Source: Robiginitomaculum antarcticum DSM 21748 (GTDB taxonomy: Bacteria > Pseudomonadota > Alphaproteobacteria > Caulobacterales > Maricaulaceae). Taken from it: a stretch of 64,000 bases of DNA. The stretch is taken from positions 186,001 to 250,000 of the forward strand of contig NZ_KB823014.1 in NCBI RefSeq assembly GCF_000365025.1, read 5' to 3'. A model generated the notes under the pieces. That model ran no database searches, was not told the DNA's origin, and worked only from the letters and a program-made list of their open reading frames with translations. The position numbers and the translations under genes were made by a program. Of this stretch, positions 17,806-26,262 are shown in pieces. The stretch's first letter is position 1, and every line of letters begins with the position of its first letter.

Positions 17806-19581
17806 TCAAGCCGCTACCCCGCCGCGCACGAGACGTCCGGGCCGGGCGGTCGTAACCGCGTCATTATCGATAACCTGCTCTCCAGATACGAAAGTTGCTG
17901 TATAGCCTTTGACAGGCTGGATTAAACGCTGTCCGCCTGCCGGCAAGTCCTTGATCATTTCCGGGACGCCAAGTGTAAGTGCGTCATAATCGATGACATT
18001 GATATCAGCGCGCAGCCCCTTGGCGATACGTCCGCGATCGCTTAGTCCCAGATAATCCGCGCCGTCCGCCGTCAGCATTTGTACAGCACGCGGCAGGGTT
18101 ATGCCGTCTTTACCCTCACGCAACCGGTCACGCGTCCAATGCGCCAGCAGATAAGTCGGAAAGCTGGCGTCACAAATTGTGCCGACATGGGCACCCCCGT
18201 CAGACAGTCCGGGAAGCGCTTTAGGATGACGCATCATGGTCAGGACATTGTCGTAATTCATCTCGTAATAATTATACACGGGATAATAAATCATCGCCGC
18301 ACCGCCGTCTTCGAGCAAAAGGTCATAGACCTTTTCCCACGCGCTCATTGCGTCTTTGCGGGCAAGGCCCGCCACAGAAGTTTCCGATGACTGTTCGTAA
18401 TCCACGACGCCGCCATAATCGAGCTTGAACAGTTTCTCGGCGATCTGCGTGAAGGCGGCGATCATCATATCGACCATGGGCGGGACGGGACTGTCCGGGC
18501 CGGAGAGCTGAATAGGCGTTTCGGAGAGAAGTTGTTTTTTATACGCCGGATCGCTCAGAATTTCGACGCGTTTCTCCAAGGGTTTATCGGCGATTGCCAG
18601 ATAGCTGGGATAGGCCATGAGCGGATGGAAAGTACAGTTCAGTCCGATGAAGGAGCCAATGGCGCGCGGCGCGACCTGCAGAGAAATATCGAGGCCTTGC
18701 GCGTTCATCTTCTCCGTACGGCGGATAATATTCTTCCAGTCCTCCGGCGCGAAGTCGCGCTCCATGAGGGACATGGATCCAGGGCGGTGCGCGCCAGCTT
18801 TGAAGAACGCTTCCATTAGGTCAAATTCAGTTTCAAACGTCTCGCCGGGACGCAGCATATCAAAATCGTTGACTGCTTGCAGCACGCCGTGGTCAATACC
18901 GTCAAAGGCTTTGGCTATACCGACAAGTTCATCTTTTCCAGCCTCACTGCCGGGTGTCCAGTCGCCATCTGATGTTTTATGAAAATCGCTACGGCCAATG
19001 GACAGACCCATTGCGCCAGCCTCAAGCGCTTCGCGGACAAGGCCGCGCATAGCCGCAATGTCATCGTCATTTGCTGGTTGATTAAAGACGGCGCGGTCGC
19101 CCATGGCGAAGACGCGTAACGGGTCGTGCGGCACCATTACAGCAAAATCAATGGTGTGCGGCAGGGAATCAATCGCGTCCATATATTCAGGGAAACTCTC
19201 CCAGTCCCATTTTAAACCTTCATGCAGCGCTGTGCCGGGAATATCCTCAACCCCCTCCATGAGGCGGATAAGCTTGTCGCGATCCGTCGCACGACAGGGC
19301 GCAAAACCGACGCCGCAATTTCCGGTTAACACTGTCGTTACGCCGTGATTGACGCTGGGCCGCAGCTCCTCATCCCAGCTAATCTGTCCGTCATAATGCG
19401 TATGAAGATCAATAAATCCCGGCGTGACGATCTTGCCTGATGCGTCAATGGATTGAGCCGCCTCGCCGAGGTCAGCCCCTATCGCCGCGATGCGACCATC
19501 CTTTATTGCAATATCTGCGTTGAATGGCTCTCCGCCATTGCCGTCAATTATTGACCCGCCTGTAATTAGGATATCAAACAT
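17806..19581 (-). CDS. N-acyl-D-amino-acid deacylase-like amidohydrolase
   Basis: This is a 591-residue metal-dependent hydrolase of the amidohydrolase superfamily, D-aminoacylase/dihydroorotase-like branch (COG3653 type). The start block MFDILITGGSIIDGNGG and PGFIDLHTHYDGQ (His60, His62 as metal ligands) are diagnostic. VTTVLTGNCGVGFAPC and LSDGGAHVGTICDASFPTYL are typical of the D-aminoacylase branch. Substrate is a guess: N-acyl-D-amino acids or a cyclic amide. It overlaps the upstream BASS transporter gene by 8 nt, so it is probably the last gene of that operon. No signal peptide is visible; it is likely cytoplasmic. Confidence 0.88.
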   Translation of the reverse strand: MFDILITGGSIIDGNGGEPFNADIAIKDGRIAAIGADLGEAAQSIDASGKIVTPGFIDLHTHYDGQISWDEELRPSVNHGVTTVLTGNCGVGFAPCRATDRDKLIRLMEGVEDIPGTALHEGLKWDWESFPEYMDAIDSLPHTIDFAVMVPHDPLRVFAMGDRAVFNQPANDDDIAAMRGLVREALEAGAMGLSIGRSDFHKTSDGDWTPGSEAGKDELVGIAKAFDGIDHGVLQAVNDFDMLRPGETFETEFDLMEAFFKAGAHRPGSMSLMERDFAPEDWKNIIRRTEKMNAQGLDISLQVAPRAIGSFIGLNCTFHPLMAYPSYLAIADKPLEKRVEILSDPAYKKQLLSETPIQLSGPDSPVPPMVDMMIAAFTQIAEKLFKLDYGGVVDYEQSSETSVAGLARKDAMSAWEKVYDLLLEDGGAAMIYYPVYNYYEMNYDNVLTMMRHPKALPGLSDGGAHVGTICDASFPTYLLAHWTRDRLREGKDGITLPRAVQMLTADGADYLGLSDRGRIAKGLRADINVIDYDALTLGVPEMIKDLPAGGQRLIQPVKGYTATFVSGEQVIDNDAVTTARPGRLVRGGVAA

Positions 19582-20494
19582 TTCGCTTTGCCTTTCTACG
19601 GTCTAACGCGCGCCACAGCGCGACCAGTAACAGCCCGCCAATAATATGCCATGTGCCCCAAATTCCTGCAATGGCCGCCGCCCCGCCCAGCCCTTTAAGC
19701 TGTGTGAGCAAGATGACGATCGCGATGCCAGAATTTTGAATTCCTGTTTCAATCGTCAGAGCGCGCCGATCTGCATCATCACCGCCAGCGAAACGTCCGG
19801 CCAGATTACCCAAAATAAACGCCAGTCCATTATGCACCAAAACCAGCGGAATAATCAAATATCCGAATTTGACAATCGTTTCCCAAAACGCTGCAACCGC
19901 CCCGATAATGATGATCGCCAGCAAGACCGCGCCGAGGGCCACCGTGATACGCTGCAAGATTTTCGCCGCTGCGGGTGCCTTAGCCGCGATTATCATACCG
20001 ACCAATATCGGCAGGCCGAGAATAGTCATAAGCTGGATTAAAAATCCGGCGGCGTCGAAGTCGATATTGTTTAATATATTAGCCGTCGGCGGATATAGGC
20101 TGGACCAAAAAATTATCGACACAGGCGTAATTACTGCGGCCAAAAGGCTGGAGGTTGCGGTCAATGATACCGAAAGAGCGGTATTGCCGCGCGCGAACAA
20201 TGTAATCAGATTGGACGTGCTTCCACCCGGGCAGCAAGCGACAATAATCATACCCAAAGCAAGACTTGGCAGAGGGTTTATGAGATAAACAAGCCCCAGC
20301 GTCAGCATAGGAAGTCCGATAATCTGCGCTATAGCTCCGGCAAAAAACGGCTTAGGACGGCGGCGGATATCGCCAAAATTTTCACGCTTTAGTCCTAATG
20401 CGACGGCCAGCATCATCAGCGCCAGCGCGACCAGCATTGCGATGTCGCCTGCCTTGCCGAGCTCTAATGTGACGGCATTAAGCTCCGCTTCCAT
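19574..20494 (-). CDS. Bile acid:sodium symporter family (BASS) transporter
   Basis: This 306-residue inner-membrane protein has about nine or ten hydrophobic helices. The family core GMIIVACCPGGSTSNLITLFARGNTALSVSLTATSSLLA (read in parts) is present, as is TIETGIQNSGIAIVILL, which carries the Na+ and substrate crossover residues. BASS proteins co-transport Na+ with organic anions such as bile acids, pantoate, keto acids or sulfonates. The substrate is not identifiable. The ATG directly follows the stop of the sterol-desaturase-family gene and the 3' end overlaps the deacylase gene, so the three are co-transcribed. Confidence 0.92.
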   Translation of the reverse strand: MEAELNAVTLELGKAGDIAMLVALALMMLAVALGLKRENFGDIRRRPKPFFAGAIAQIIGLPMLTLGLVYLINPLPSLALGMIIVACCPGGSTSNLITLFARGNTALSVSLTATSSLLAAVITPVSIIFWSSLYPPTANILNNIDFDAAGFLIQLMTILGLPILVGMIIAAKAPAAAKILQRITVALGAVLLAIIIIGAVAAFWETIVKFGYLIIPLVLVHNGLAFILGNLAGRFAGGDDADRRALTIETGIQNSGIAIVILLTQLKGLGGAAAIAGIWGTWHIIGGLLLVALWRALDRRKAKRNV

Positions 20495-21391
20495 CTATTC
20501 GGCAGGACTCAAATTTGTGCGGGCGGCTTGCGCCTTAATTTGGGCCGAGGTTTGGCGGCTGCCGTCATGGCTGTAGCCGGGCGGCGCAAAAATATATTTC
20601 AGGCGTTCTGAGAGTTTCAGATCCGGCATGAAGGCATCTTTGAAGATTTGAACCAATTCTGCAAAGGCAATCGTGACAGGATTATAGGTCTCTATTTTTT
20701 TCACAACGCCATAATCCGGCCTCTGCGCTTCCGGCACAAATGTCCCAAACATTTTATCCCAGATGATGAGCGTACCCGCATAATTTGTATCCAGATATTC
20801 AGGATTACGTCCGTGATGGACGCGGTGATGGGACGGCGTATTGAAAATAAACTCGAACCATCGCGGCATTTTTTTAATCACTTCAGTATGGATCCAAAAT
20901 TGGTAGAGCAGATTTAGCGCGCCTACAAAGGCAACTAAAAAGGGGTGAAATCCGAGTAAAACCATGGGTACGCTGATAATGATTGCGCCGCTAATATGGT
21001 TCGTCCAAGGCTGTCGTAGCGCAGTCGTTAGATTATAATGCTCGCTGCTGTGATGGACAATATGGGCCATCCACCACCAGCGGACGCGATGGGCCAGACG
21101 ATGACTCCAGTAATATTTAAAATCTCCAATTATGAACGCGATTATAATAACCGGAAGACCTATGCCGAGATCAAAAAAGCGAAATTGCCAAAGCCATAGC
21201 AGGATGGCCAGACCTGTCAGCTTTGCGATAATATCGCTTACGGTCATACCAAGCCCCATAGCCATGGAGGCAAACCCGTCTTTCCAGTTATAGGCGGCGC
21301 GGCGGCGGATAATCAGCCATTCAGCCACAACACAGACAATAAAAAACGGGATCGCCCAGAGCAAAATATCAGGAAAGCCGGGCTCGTTCAT
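20495..21391 (-). CDS. Sterol desaturase / fatty acid hydroxylase family membrane enzyme
   Basis: This 298-residue di-iron membrane oxygenase shows the eight-histidine pattern: SHRLAH (96-101), HIVHHSSEHYN (110-120), H168 in WIHTE and SHHRVHHG (187-194). Four or more hydrophobic helices are seen. Family members hydroxylate or desaturate sterols, fatty acids, carotenoids or ether lipids at the membrane. The substrate is unknown. The N-terminus is unusually aromatic and hydrophobic (LLWAIPFFIVCVVAEWLI) and anchors the protein. It sits in a run of envelope genes directly upstream of the BASS transporter. Confidence 0.93.
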   Translation of the reverse strand: MNEPGFPDILLWAIPFFIVCVVAEWLIIRRRAAYNWKDGFASMAMGLGMTVSDIIAKLTGLAILLWLWQFRFFDLGIGLPVIIIAFIIGDFKYYWSHRLAHRVRWWWMAHIVHHSSEHYNLTTALRQPWTNHISGAIIISVPMVLLGFHPFLVAFVGALNLLYQFWIHTEVIKKMPRWFEFIFNTPSHHRVHHGRNPEYLDTNYAGTLIIWDKMFGTFVPEAQRPDYGVVKKIETYNPVTIAFAELVQIFKDAFMPDLKLSERLKYIFAPPGYSHDGSRQTSAQIKAQAARTNLSPAE

Positions 21392-21414
21392 TCTATATCC
21401 TTTATTCGGGCTAT

Positions 21415-22032
21415 TTATCCGGTTAAATCACCGGAGGCGACGGAACTGAAGATGGCGTCCACCTCCGCGCGGTATTTATCGGCGTAATACTCCGCCGGCG
21501 CCATAAACAAGATCAGATTAAACTTCCCGTCAATAACCGCGAGCAAAGCCTCTCCTGCAATGTCCAGACCGCTCACTGTTGTCCCGGTCATGTCAAAGCG
21601 CAAAGCATCATTGCCGGAAAATGTATCGGGACGGACATTTTGCGTTTCCAGACTTTTGACCTGTGCGCCACGCTCTAGGCTATCCGTGACCATCTCAATA
21701 AGTTCAAAATCACTCATTTCGAGAGCGAATTTCGGAACAGGGTTGTCGCGGCGCACTTGATTATACAGCGCGTCGCCCGGCTTCATGTCTGAGAATAAAT
21801 ATATGGCATTAAGCCGGGGGCCATCTTTCGTCAGAACCGTGGCACGCTGATTTTTATCCGTGCGTAGAGGCAATGCGTTCCATTGTGAGGGCAAATTAAC
21901 GGTATAAGATTTCGTCTCAAAAGGTCCCGGCTCGGCAATGCGCGGCCCCGTCGCGCAGGCCGTAACTAAAATAGAGAGGCAAATCGCGATTAGCGCTGAG
22001 TTTAATCGTCTCGTTGTCTTCATCAGTATCAT
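21415..22032 (-). CDS. Exported lipoprotein of unknown function
   Basis: This 205-residue lipoprotein has a signal peptide (MKTTRRLNSALIAICLSILVTAC) and the lipobox VTAC. TAGGAA lies at a suitable distance from the ATG at 22032, which supports that start. The mature part begins ATGPRIAEPG and resembles a soluble alpha/beta domain; I recognise no family. It is 9 nt downstream of the M48 protease gene and 23 nt upstream of the sterol-desaturase-family gene, so an envelope role is likely. Confidence 0.8.
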   Translation of the reverse strand: MILMKTTRRLNSALIAICLSILVTACATGPRIAEPGPFETKSYTVNLPSQWNALPLRTDKNQRATVLTKDGPRLNAIYLFSDMKPGDALYNQVRRDNPVPKFALEMSDFELIEMVTDSLERGAQVKSLETQNVRPDTFSGNDALRFDMTGTTVSGLDIAGEALLAVIDGKFNLILFMAPAEYYADKYRAEVDAIFSSVASGDLTG

Positions 22033-22041
22033 GGGACGTTC

Positions 22042-23211
22042 CTAAGTTTTAATTTTGCGCTTTAAGCGCTCAATATATGCAGCAATCAGAGCGCGGTCTT
22101 CCGCATTGGGAGCCTCGACGAGATAGCGCTCATAGGCGGCCAGTGCGGCTTTATTGCGACCTTGCTTGCGATAATGCTCCCCAAGCGCGCGGTGCACATC
22201 CGCAGGCGCTCCCTTTGCTTCTGCGGCCTGTTCCCACATCTCAAAGGCGCGCGCGGTATCACCCTCTTCGCGACGCAGGCGGTAAGCTTCGCCAATGAAA
22301 TAATCCGCCATTCCAGGCGGAAACCCGCGCAGTTTGAGCTGCTCAAACAGATATATATTGCTGTCAAAATCGCGCGCGAGCAGCTCGGCTTCCATCCAGC
22401 TTTGCAAAAACGGTTGTATGGCGGCGATATGTGTCGCGCGGCCCATGACCTGTCCCGAAGGATAAGAGGATGCTAATGCCTCCAGTTCCTCAATACGGTC
22501 ACGTGGCAGAGGGTGTGTCGAATAGGGATTAAACCATTTCCCGCGGCGGCGTTTGGATCGAAACGTGCTGTTTTCATTTTCCGCAATAAGATTTTTCCAA
22601 ACAAATGCGCATTCATCGGCGCGGTAATCGGCTTTGGCCGTCAGACTAAATCCAATTTGGTCGGCCTCGCTCTCCTGCTCACGGTTAAAGCGGTAAAACA
22701 GTAATGTGCCAACTTGGTTTATAGCCTGCCCCATCTCCGGGGGTAATCCGGCCAGTGCGGCGGCAAATTGCAGGCCGATCATCCAATTACTGCTGGATTT
22801 AGCTTTGCGCCAGCCTTGCAAGGAATGCTTTTGCTCAAAATGGCCATATTCGTGTCCCAAAACGCAGGCCAGTTGGGCTTCGCTTTCCGCGCGCAATAGC
22901 AAACCTGAATAGACCATCATCATACCGTTAGGGGCCATGGAGGCGTTAAAGATCGGCTCTTCGATGATATAGATGCGCAACGCGCTACAGGCCTCTTCAC
23001 CCGTCACACCACAGGTAATGCGTCGTACATAATTATTAAGCTCAGGATCGGATATGACCGCGCCGGAATTTTTGATCGCCTGCTCATATTTGTCCATTTT
23101 ATACCACAGGCCCGCCTCATCGGTGGACATGTCATCAGGCCGGTCCTGCGCAGTGCCTGGCGCTGCGAGAAGACAGAATACGGCAAGCAATGATAGGGCG
23201 CGCTTCATCAT
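22042..23211 (-). CDS. M48 family metalloprotease with C-terminal TPR-like repeats (BepA/YfgC-like)
   Basis: This is a secreted zinc protease of 389 residues. A signal peptide (residues 1-22, ending PGTAQD) is followed by the catalytic motif HEYGHFEQKHS with H120-E121-x2-H124 and the third-ligand motif EQESEADQIGF. The C-terminal third is helical with TPR-like spacing (ALGEHYRKQGRNKAALAAYERYL). This layout matches BepA, a periplasmic protease/chaperone for outer membrane protein quality control; that role is inferred. Its ATG overlaps the stop of the upstream lipoprotein gene. Confidence 0.92.
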   Translation of the reverse strand: MMKRALSLLAVFCLLAAPGTAQDRPDDMSTDEAGLWYKMDKYEQAIKNSGAVISDPELNNYVRRITCGVTGEEACSALRIYIIEEPIFNASMAPNGMMMVYSGLLLRAESEAQLACVLGHEYGHFEQKHSLQGWRKAKSSSNWMIGLQFAAALAGLPPEMGQAINQVGTLLFYRFNREQESEADQIGFSLTAKADYRADECAFVWKNLIAENENSTFRSKRRRGKWFNPYSTHPLPRDRIEELEALASSYPSGQVMGRATHIAAIQPFLQSWMEAELLARDFDSNIYLFEQLKLRGFPPGMADYFIGEAYRLRREEGDTARAFEMWEQAAEAKGAPADVHRALGEHYRKQGRNKAALAAYERYLVEAPNAEDRALIAAYIERLKRKIKT

Positions 23212-23900
23212 AGCGGGAAATCTTTCAGTAGGCTGGCCACCAATTTATCAGCGCCCTCGGTCTTGCGCATATCTTCGCCCGGCGCAGCCGTTGCCAGATT
23301 AGACCAGACAATATCACCGGTCTCCAAATCTATTAGCGCGGCATAAAGGTTTTGACCGCCAAATTGCATCGGCCCGCCTAGCGCCGCCATCGCAATATTC
23401 ATAGCAACTTTGCCTCCGCTTTGGTAATTTCCACGTGCCAAAACCATAAGAGCATAATTTGCACCGCTATCGCCTGCAAGCAATGTGGCTCCCGGGCCGA
23501 TTGATCGGCTATAACGCTTTTTATGAGTTGGCAGTTTTTGACCACGATAATCATATTGCAGCGAAGTTTGCATTACGGCATCGGTCAGCTTGACCAATTG
23601 TGATTGCCGCGGCGATTGAACATCCTCTCGATCATGGACAATAATGCGTGAGGCGCGCCCGTCCAGCGCAGATTGTAAGGCTACCGTTATGTTATCCTGC
23701 CCCGTCTCGGACCAATCCGCGCGAGTCTCCTGCATACCTGTTGCCATCAATACTGAAAGCTCGACATCCGGCGTGTAAATGAGTGTTACGGCATCGGTTT
23801 TGGCTGTGAACTGGTTTGTCGTAATTTTTGTTTGCGTCGAACCACAAGCTGTCAGAACGAACGCAATAATAATTAACAAAACGGTTTGATTACGGCGCAT
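23208..23900 (-). CDS. Exported lipoprotein of unknown function
   Basis: The lipoprotein is 230 residues from the ATG at 23900, chosen because AGGAG lies 5 nt upstream and a signal peptide follows at once (MRRNQTVLLIIIAFVLTAC, lipobox LTAC). The mature protein contains GPGATLLAGDSGANYALMVLARG and ends with LIDLETGDIVWSNLATAAPGEDMRK, which resembles beta-rich lipoproteins that nucleate surface or secretion assemblies; I do not claim a family. It shares an ATGA junction with the M48 gene, so both are likely made together for the outer membrane. Confidence 0.8.
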   Translation of the reverse strand: MRRNQTVLLIIIAFVLTACGSTQTKITTNQFTAKTDAVTLIYTPDVELSVLMATGMQETRADWSETGQDNITVALQSALDGRASRIIVHDREDVQSPRQSQLVKLTDAVMQTSLQYDYRGQKLPTHKKRYSRSIGPGATLLAGDSGANYALMVLARGNYQSGGKVAMNIAMAALGGPMQFGGQNLYAALIDLETGDIVWSNLATAAPGEDMRKTEGADKLVASLLKDFPL

Positions 23901-24005
23901 ATGTTCTCCTATTCTCCCCCTACAATACCGCGCTCTCACATCCAATCAAGTAGGGGGCGCAAAAAGCTAACGCGGAATTAACATTACCGCCTCACATTCA
24001 CGCCC

Positions 24006-24923
24006 ATGATGGATAGCACTCATATTTTAGGCGGATTTCTTAACCATCTGACAGATGAGCGCAGACTGGCAGAGAAAACCGTAGCCGCATATAGGACAGA
24101 TATTTCAGGTTTTTTTGCCTTTTTGACAGAGCATAATGGCCGCGCGCCCACTTTGCCTAGCCTTGCAGCCCTCTCGCCGCGCGATTTTCGGGCCTATTTG
24201 GCCTATCGCCGTAGCGGGGATATGCCGTTGGGATCAAAAAGCATAGCCCGTCTATTGTCTGCGCTACGCACCTTCTATCACTACCTAGACGAGCGCCACG
24301 GTGTGTCCAATAGCACCTTAAATCTTATTAGCGCGCCGCGCCGTGGACGCAGCTTGCCTAAGCCGTTAAGTGTTGATGGTGCGAAGACGCTTTTGGAAGA
24401 AGCTGCAAATGACCCGGATATGACGCCATGGGTTGCAGCCAGAGATACAGCTATATTGACGCTGCTTTACGGAGCGGGACTTCGTATTTCCGAAGCGCTG
24501 TCAATATGCGGCCACGATATACCGCTGGGCGCGGCGCTAACTCTGACCGGAAAAGGCGGTAAACAGCGGCGCATACCAATTCTGCCGGTTATTCGCGATA
24601 GCGTCGCAGATTATATGCGGCTCTGTCCCTATGTCATAGATGAGAGCGACCCTGTCTTTCGAGGCGTACGCGGCGGGGTCTTGCAACCCGCTATCATACA
24701 GCGCCGCATGCAACATTTGCGCAGCGTGCTAGGGCTACCGGATACGGCAACGCCCCATGCCTTGCGACACAGTTTTGCTACTCATCTGCTCGCCGGCGGG
24801 GGGGATCTTCGCGCTATTCAGGATTTGCTGGGCCATGCCAGCCTCTCAACGACACAAATTTACGCTGAAGTCGACGCCAGCCGCCTTATGGCCGTTCACG
24901 CAAAAGCCCATCCCAGAGGGTAA
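24006..24923 (+). CDS. xerC: Tyrosine recombinase XerC
   Basis: This chromosomal dimer-resolution recombinase acts at dif with XerD and FtsK. At 305 residues it has the SAM-like core-binding N-domain (LNHLTDERRLAEKTVAAYRTDI) and a complete catalytic set: R160 (GAGLRISE), K183 (TGKGGKQRR), H251 and R254 (HALRHSFATH), H277 (LGHASL) and Y286 (TTQIYAEVD). Two adjacent Met codons open the frame; no strong ribosome site is seen. Host-type rather than phage integrase features and no attachment repeats argue against a mobile element. Confidence 0.95.
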   Translation: MMDSTHILGGFLNHLTDERRLAEKTVAAYRTDISGFFAFLTEHNGRAPTLPSLAALSPRDFRAYLAYRRSGDMPLGSKSIARLLSALRTFYHYLDERHGVSNSTLNLISAPRRGRSLPKPLSVDGAKTLLEEAANDPDMTPWVAARDTAILTLLYGAGLRISEALSICGHDIPLGAALTLTGKGGKQRRIPILPVIRDSVADYMRLCPYVIDESDPVFRGVRGGVLQPAIIQRRMQHLRSVLGLPDTATPHALRHSFATHLLAGGGDLRAIQDLLGHASLSTTQIYAEVDASRLMAVHAKAHPRG

Positions 24924-24932
24924 ATGCGGCCC

Positions 24933-24963
24933 AAAAAAAAGACGCCCCGAAAGGCGTCTTTTT
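24933..24963. terminator. Bidirectional terminator between xerC and the OmpA-type gene
   Basis: An A8 tract, a 6-bp stem GACGCC/GGCGTC (24941-24946 with 24953-24958, loop CCGAAA) and a T tract follow each other, so it can work on both strands. It serves the convergent xerC and OmpA-family genes. Confidence 0.9.
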
Positions 24964-24982
24964 CACATAATATCAAAGCATT

Positions 24983-25432
24983 TTATGGGATAATGCGGAC
25001 AATCGTTCTGCGATCGGCTGGATTTTCCATATTGTCGCCCATTGCTTCGGTCTCGCCGGCAGCAACAATACGAACAACATCAGCATCAATGCCCATGTCG
25101 TTCAAGCGTGTGGATACGGCCAGAGCGCGATCCTGTGACAGATCCATATTCGCTTCTGCGGAGCCGTCTGAGTCTGTATGGCCAACGATTTCCATATAGC
25201 TGAGGTCACATGTAGAGAACGTCCGGGCGGCAGTATTAACACTGTCCAGACCTTCGCCTTTAAGTTTTGCACTTCCTGTATCAAAATAGACTGCAAAGAC
25301 ATCAACACTACAATCTTCGGTCATCGCCATATCCATGGGTTTATCCATAGAGCGGTCTTTTTTCATGGTCGCACATCCCGAAATACCTGAGATAGCGGTC
25401 GAAAGCACAAGTGCTGCAATTAAAGTACGCAT
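24983..25432 (-). CDS. OmpA-family peptidoglycan-binding lipoprotein
   Basis: This 149-residue lipoprotein is read from the ATG at 25432, which has a strong AGGAGG 6 nt upstream; longer in-frame extension has no signal. Signal peptide MRTLIAALVLSTAISGISGC ends in a lipobox. The C-terminal OmpA-like domain has VYFDTGSAKLKGEGLDSV, VGHTDSDGSAEANMDLSQDRA (read in parts) and the end block NPADRRTIVRI. It tethers the outer membrane to the wall. A Met/Asp-rich stretch (MKKDRSMDKPMDMAMTED) links anchor and domain; it could bind metal but may be a plain linker. Confidence 0.9.
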   Translation of the reverse strand: MRTLIAALVLSTAISGISGCATMKKDRSMDKPMDMAMTEDCSVDVFAVYFDTGSAKLKGEGLDSVNTAARTFSTCDLSYMEIVGHTDSDGSAEANMDLSQDRALAVSTRLNDMGIDADVVRIVAAGETEAMGDNMENPADRRTIVRIIP

Positions 25433-25523
25433 AGTTTCCTCCTGATTAACTGGAGGTAATACGTCTGGCATACGTCGTTGTTCCGTAATGAAAATGTATT
25501 TGATAGGGCCGCATGCTATGTTC

Positions 25524-25561
25524 AAAAAAGCGCCTGTCCAAACGGGTGATGGACAGGCGCT
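25524..25561 (-). terminator. Strong intrinsic terminator of the DUF2141 gene
   Basis: There is a perfect 12-bp stem (25529-25540 with 25550-25561, 9-nt loop) followed on the minus strand by six T residues (A tract 25524-25529). It lies 37 nt after the stop of the DUF2141 gene. Confidence 0.93.
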
Positions 25562-25597
25562 AACGTCTGCCGACACTACCGGCAGCCGCAAAGTCAT

Positions 25598-26047
25598 CTA
25601 TTCGGAGGGATATTTAAGCGCGACAACCGTGGCAGCGCCGCTATCCGTGACCGTAAACTTAACATCGTCAAATGTTGGGCGTCCGCGCAAATCAGTCGCG
25701 CCGGAATTGCCCCATCCGTCTAGGACTTGATAATCATCCGTCATCGAAAACACGCCATCATCATTAAGATCATGCCAAACCGATACGGCGTAATCATCCG
25801 GCGTATCCACGTTAACGGTAACATGCATCGTGCCGTCGGTTGTCGTTTTAAGGATTTCGCTGTGGCCTTTTATTCCCATGAAATGAGCACGTTTTTGAAC
25901 ACTGATATAGAGTGGCGCATAGCCCGAGCGTACGCCGTCTAATGTTACGATTACCGGAATGGTTGCCTCATCGGCAAATGCTGGCAAAGCGCATCCTAAG
26001 AGGATTGCGACTCCAGTCAGACGTATTGACGTTGAAAATAAGCTCAT
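25598..26047 (-). CDS. Exported DUF2141 family protein
   Basis: This 149-residue secreted protein is read from the ATG at 26047, supported by AGGAG 7 nt upstream and a signal peptide (RLTGVAILLGCALPAFADE). The mature part is a small beta-sandwich of the DUF2141 type: VTLDGVRSGYAPLYISVQ, DDYAVSVWHDLNDDGVFSM (Asp/Asn-rich, possibly Ca2+-binding) and a closing beta strand. Function is unknown. It diverges from the membrane protein/regulator pair across an AT-rich gap. A second DUF2141 protein is encoded at 36911-37378. Confidence 0.85.
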   Translation of the reverse strand: MSLFSTSIRLTGVAILLGCALPAFADEATIPVIVTLDGVRSGYAPLYISVQKRAHFMGIKGHSEILKTTTDGTMHVTVNVDTPDDYAVSVWHDLNDDGVFSMTDDYQVLDGWGNSGATDLRGRPTFDDVKFTVTDSGAATVVALKYPSE

Positions 26048-26123
26048 GCGAAAGCTCCTATTTCTGATTTTGCCCCGCCCGATGCGGAGCTTATACTGCG
26101 CCTTGTTCAAGCGACTATTTGAA

Positions 26124-26226
26124 TGCAAATTAGAAGACGTCTTACGCGTAATATTAGTTTGCTGTTCAAACTTATTTGTTTTATACACATTTTAATTTGA
26201 TTTGCAAACTAATTTGTGCAAATAAT
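26124..26226 (+). promoter_or_regulatory. Promoter with overlapping palindromic operator for the membrane protein/regulator pair
   Basis: A sigma70-like promoter is readable: TTGATT at 26197-26202 and AATAAT at 26221-26226, 18 nt apart. Between and over them lies the inverted repeat ATTTGCA (26200-26206) / TGCAAAT (26217-26223). Another TGCAAAT half-site is at 26124-26130, and ATTAGTTTGC at 26153-26162 is the exact inverse of GCAAACTAAT at 26204-26213. The placement suggests repression by the winged-helix protein encoded downstream. Confidence 0.5.
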
Positions 26227-26262
26227 GAATTTATGCATATTTACTATTAAATGGAGAGTACG

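Noticed and set aside
24006-24923. Tyrosine recombinase as a sign of an integrated element
   Set aside because: The sequence and catalytic set are those of XerC, no tRNA or direct-repeat attachment site is near, and the flanking genes look like core chromosome.
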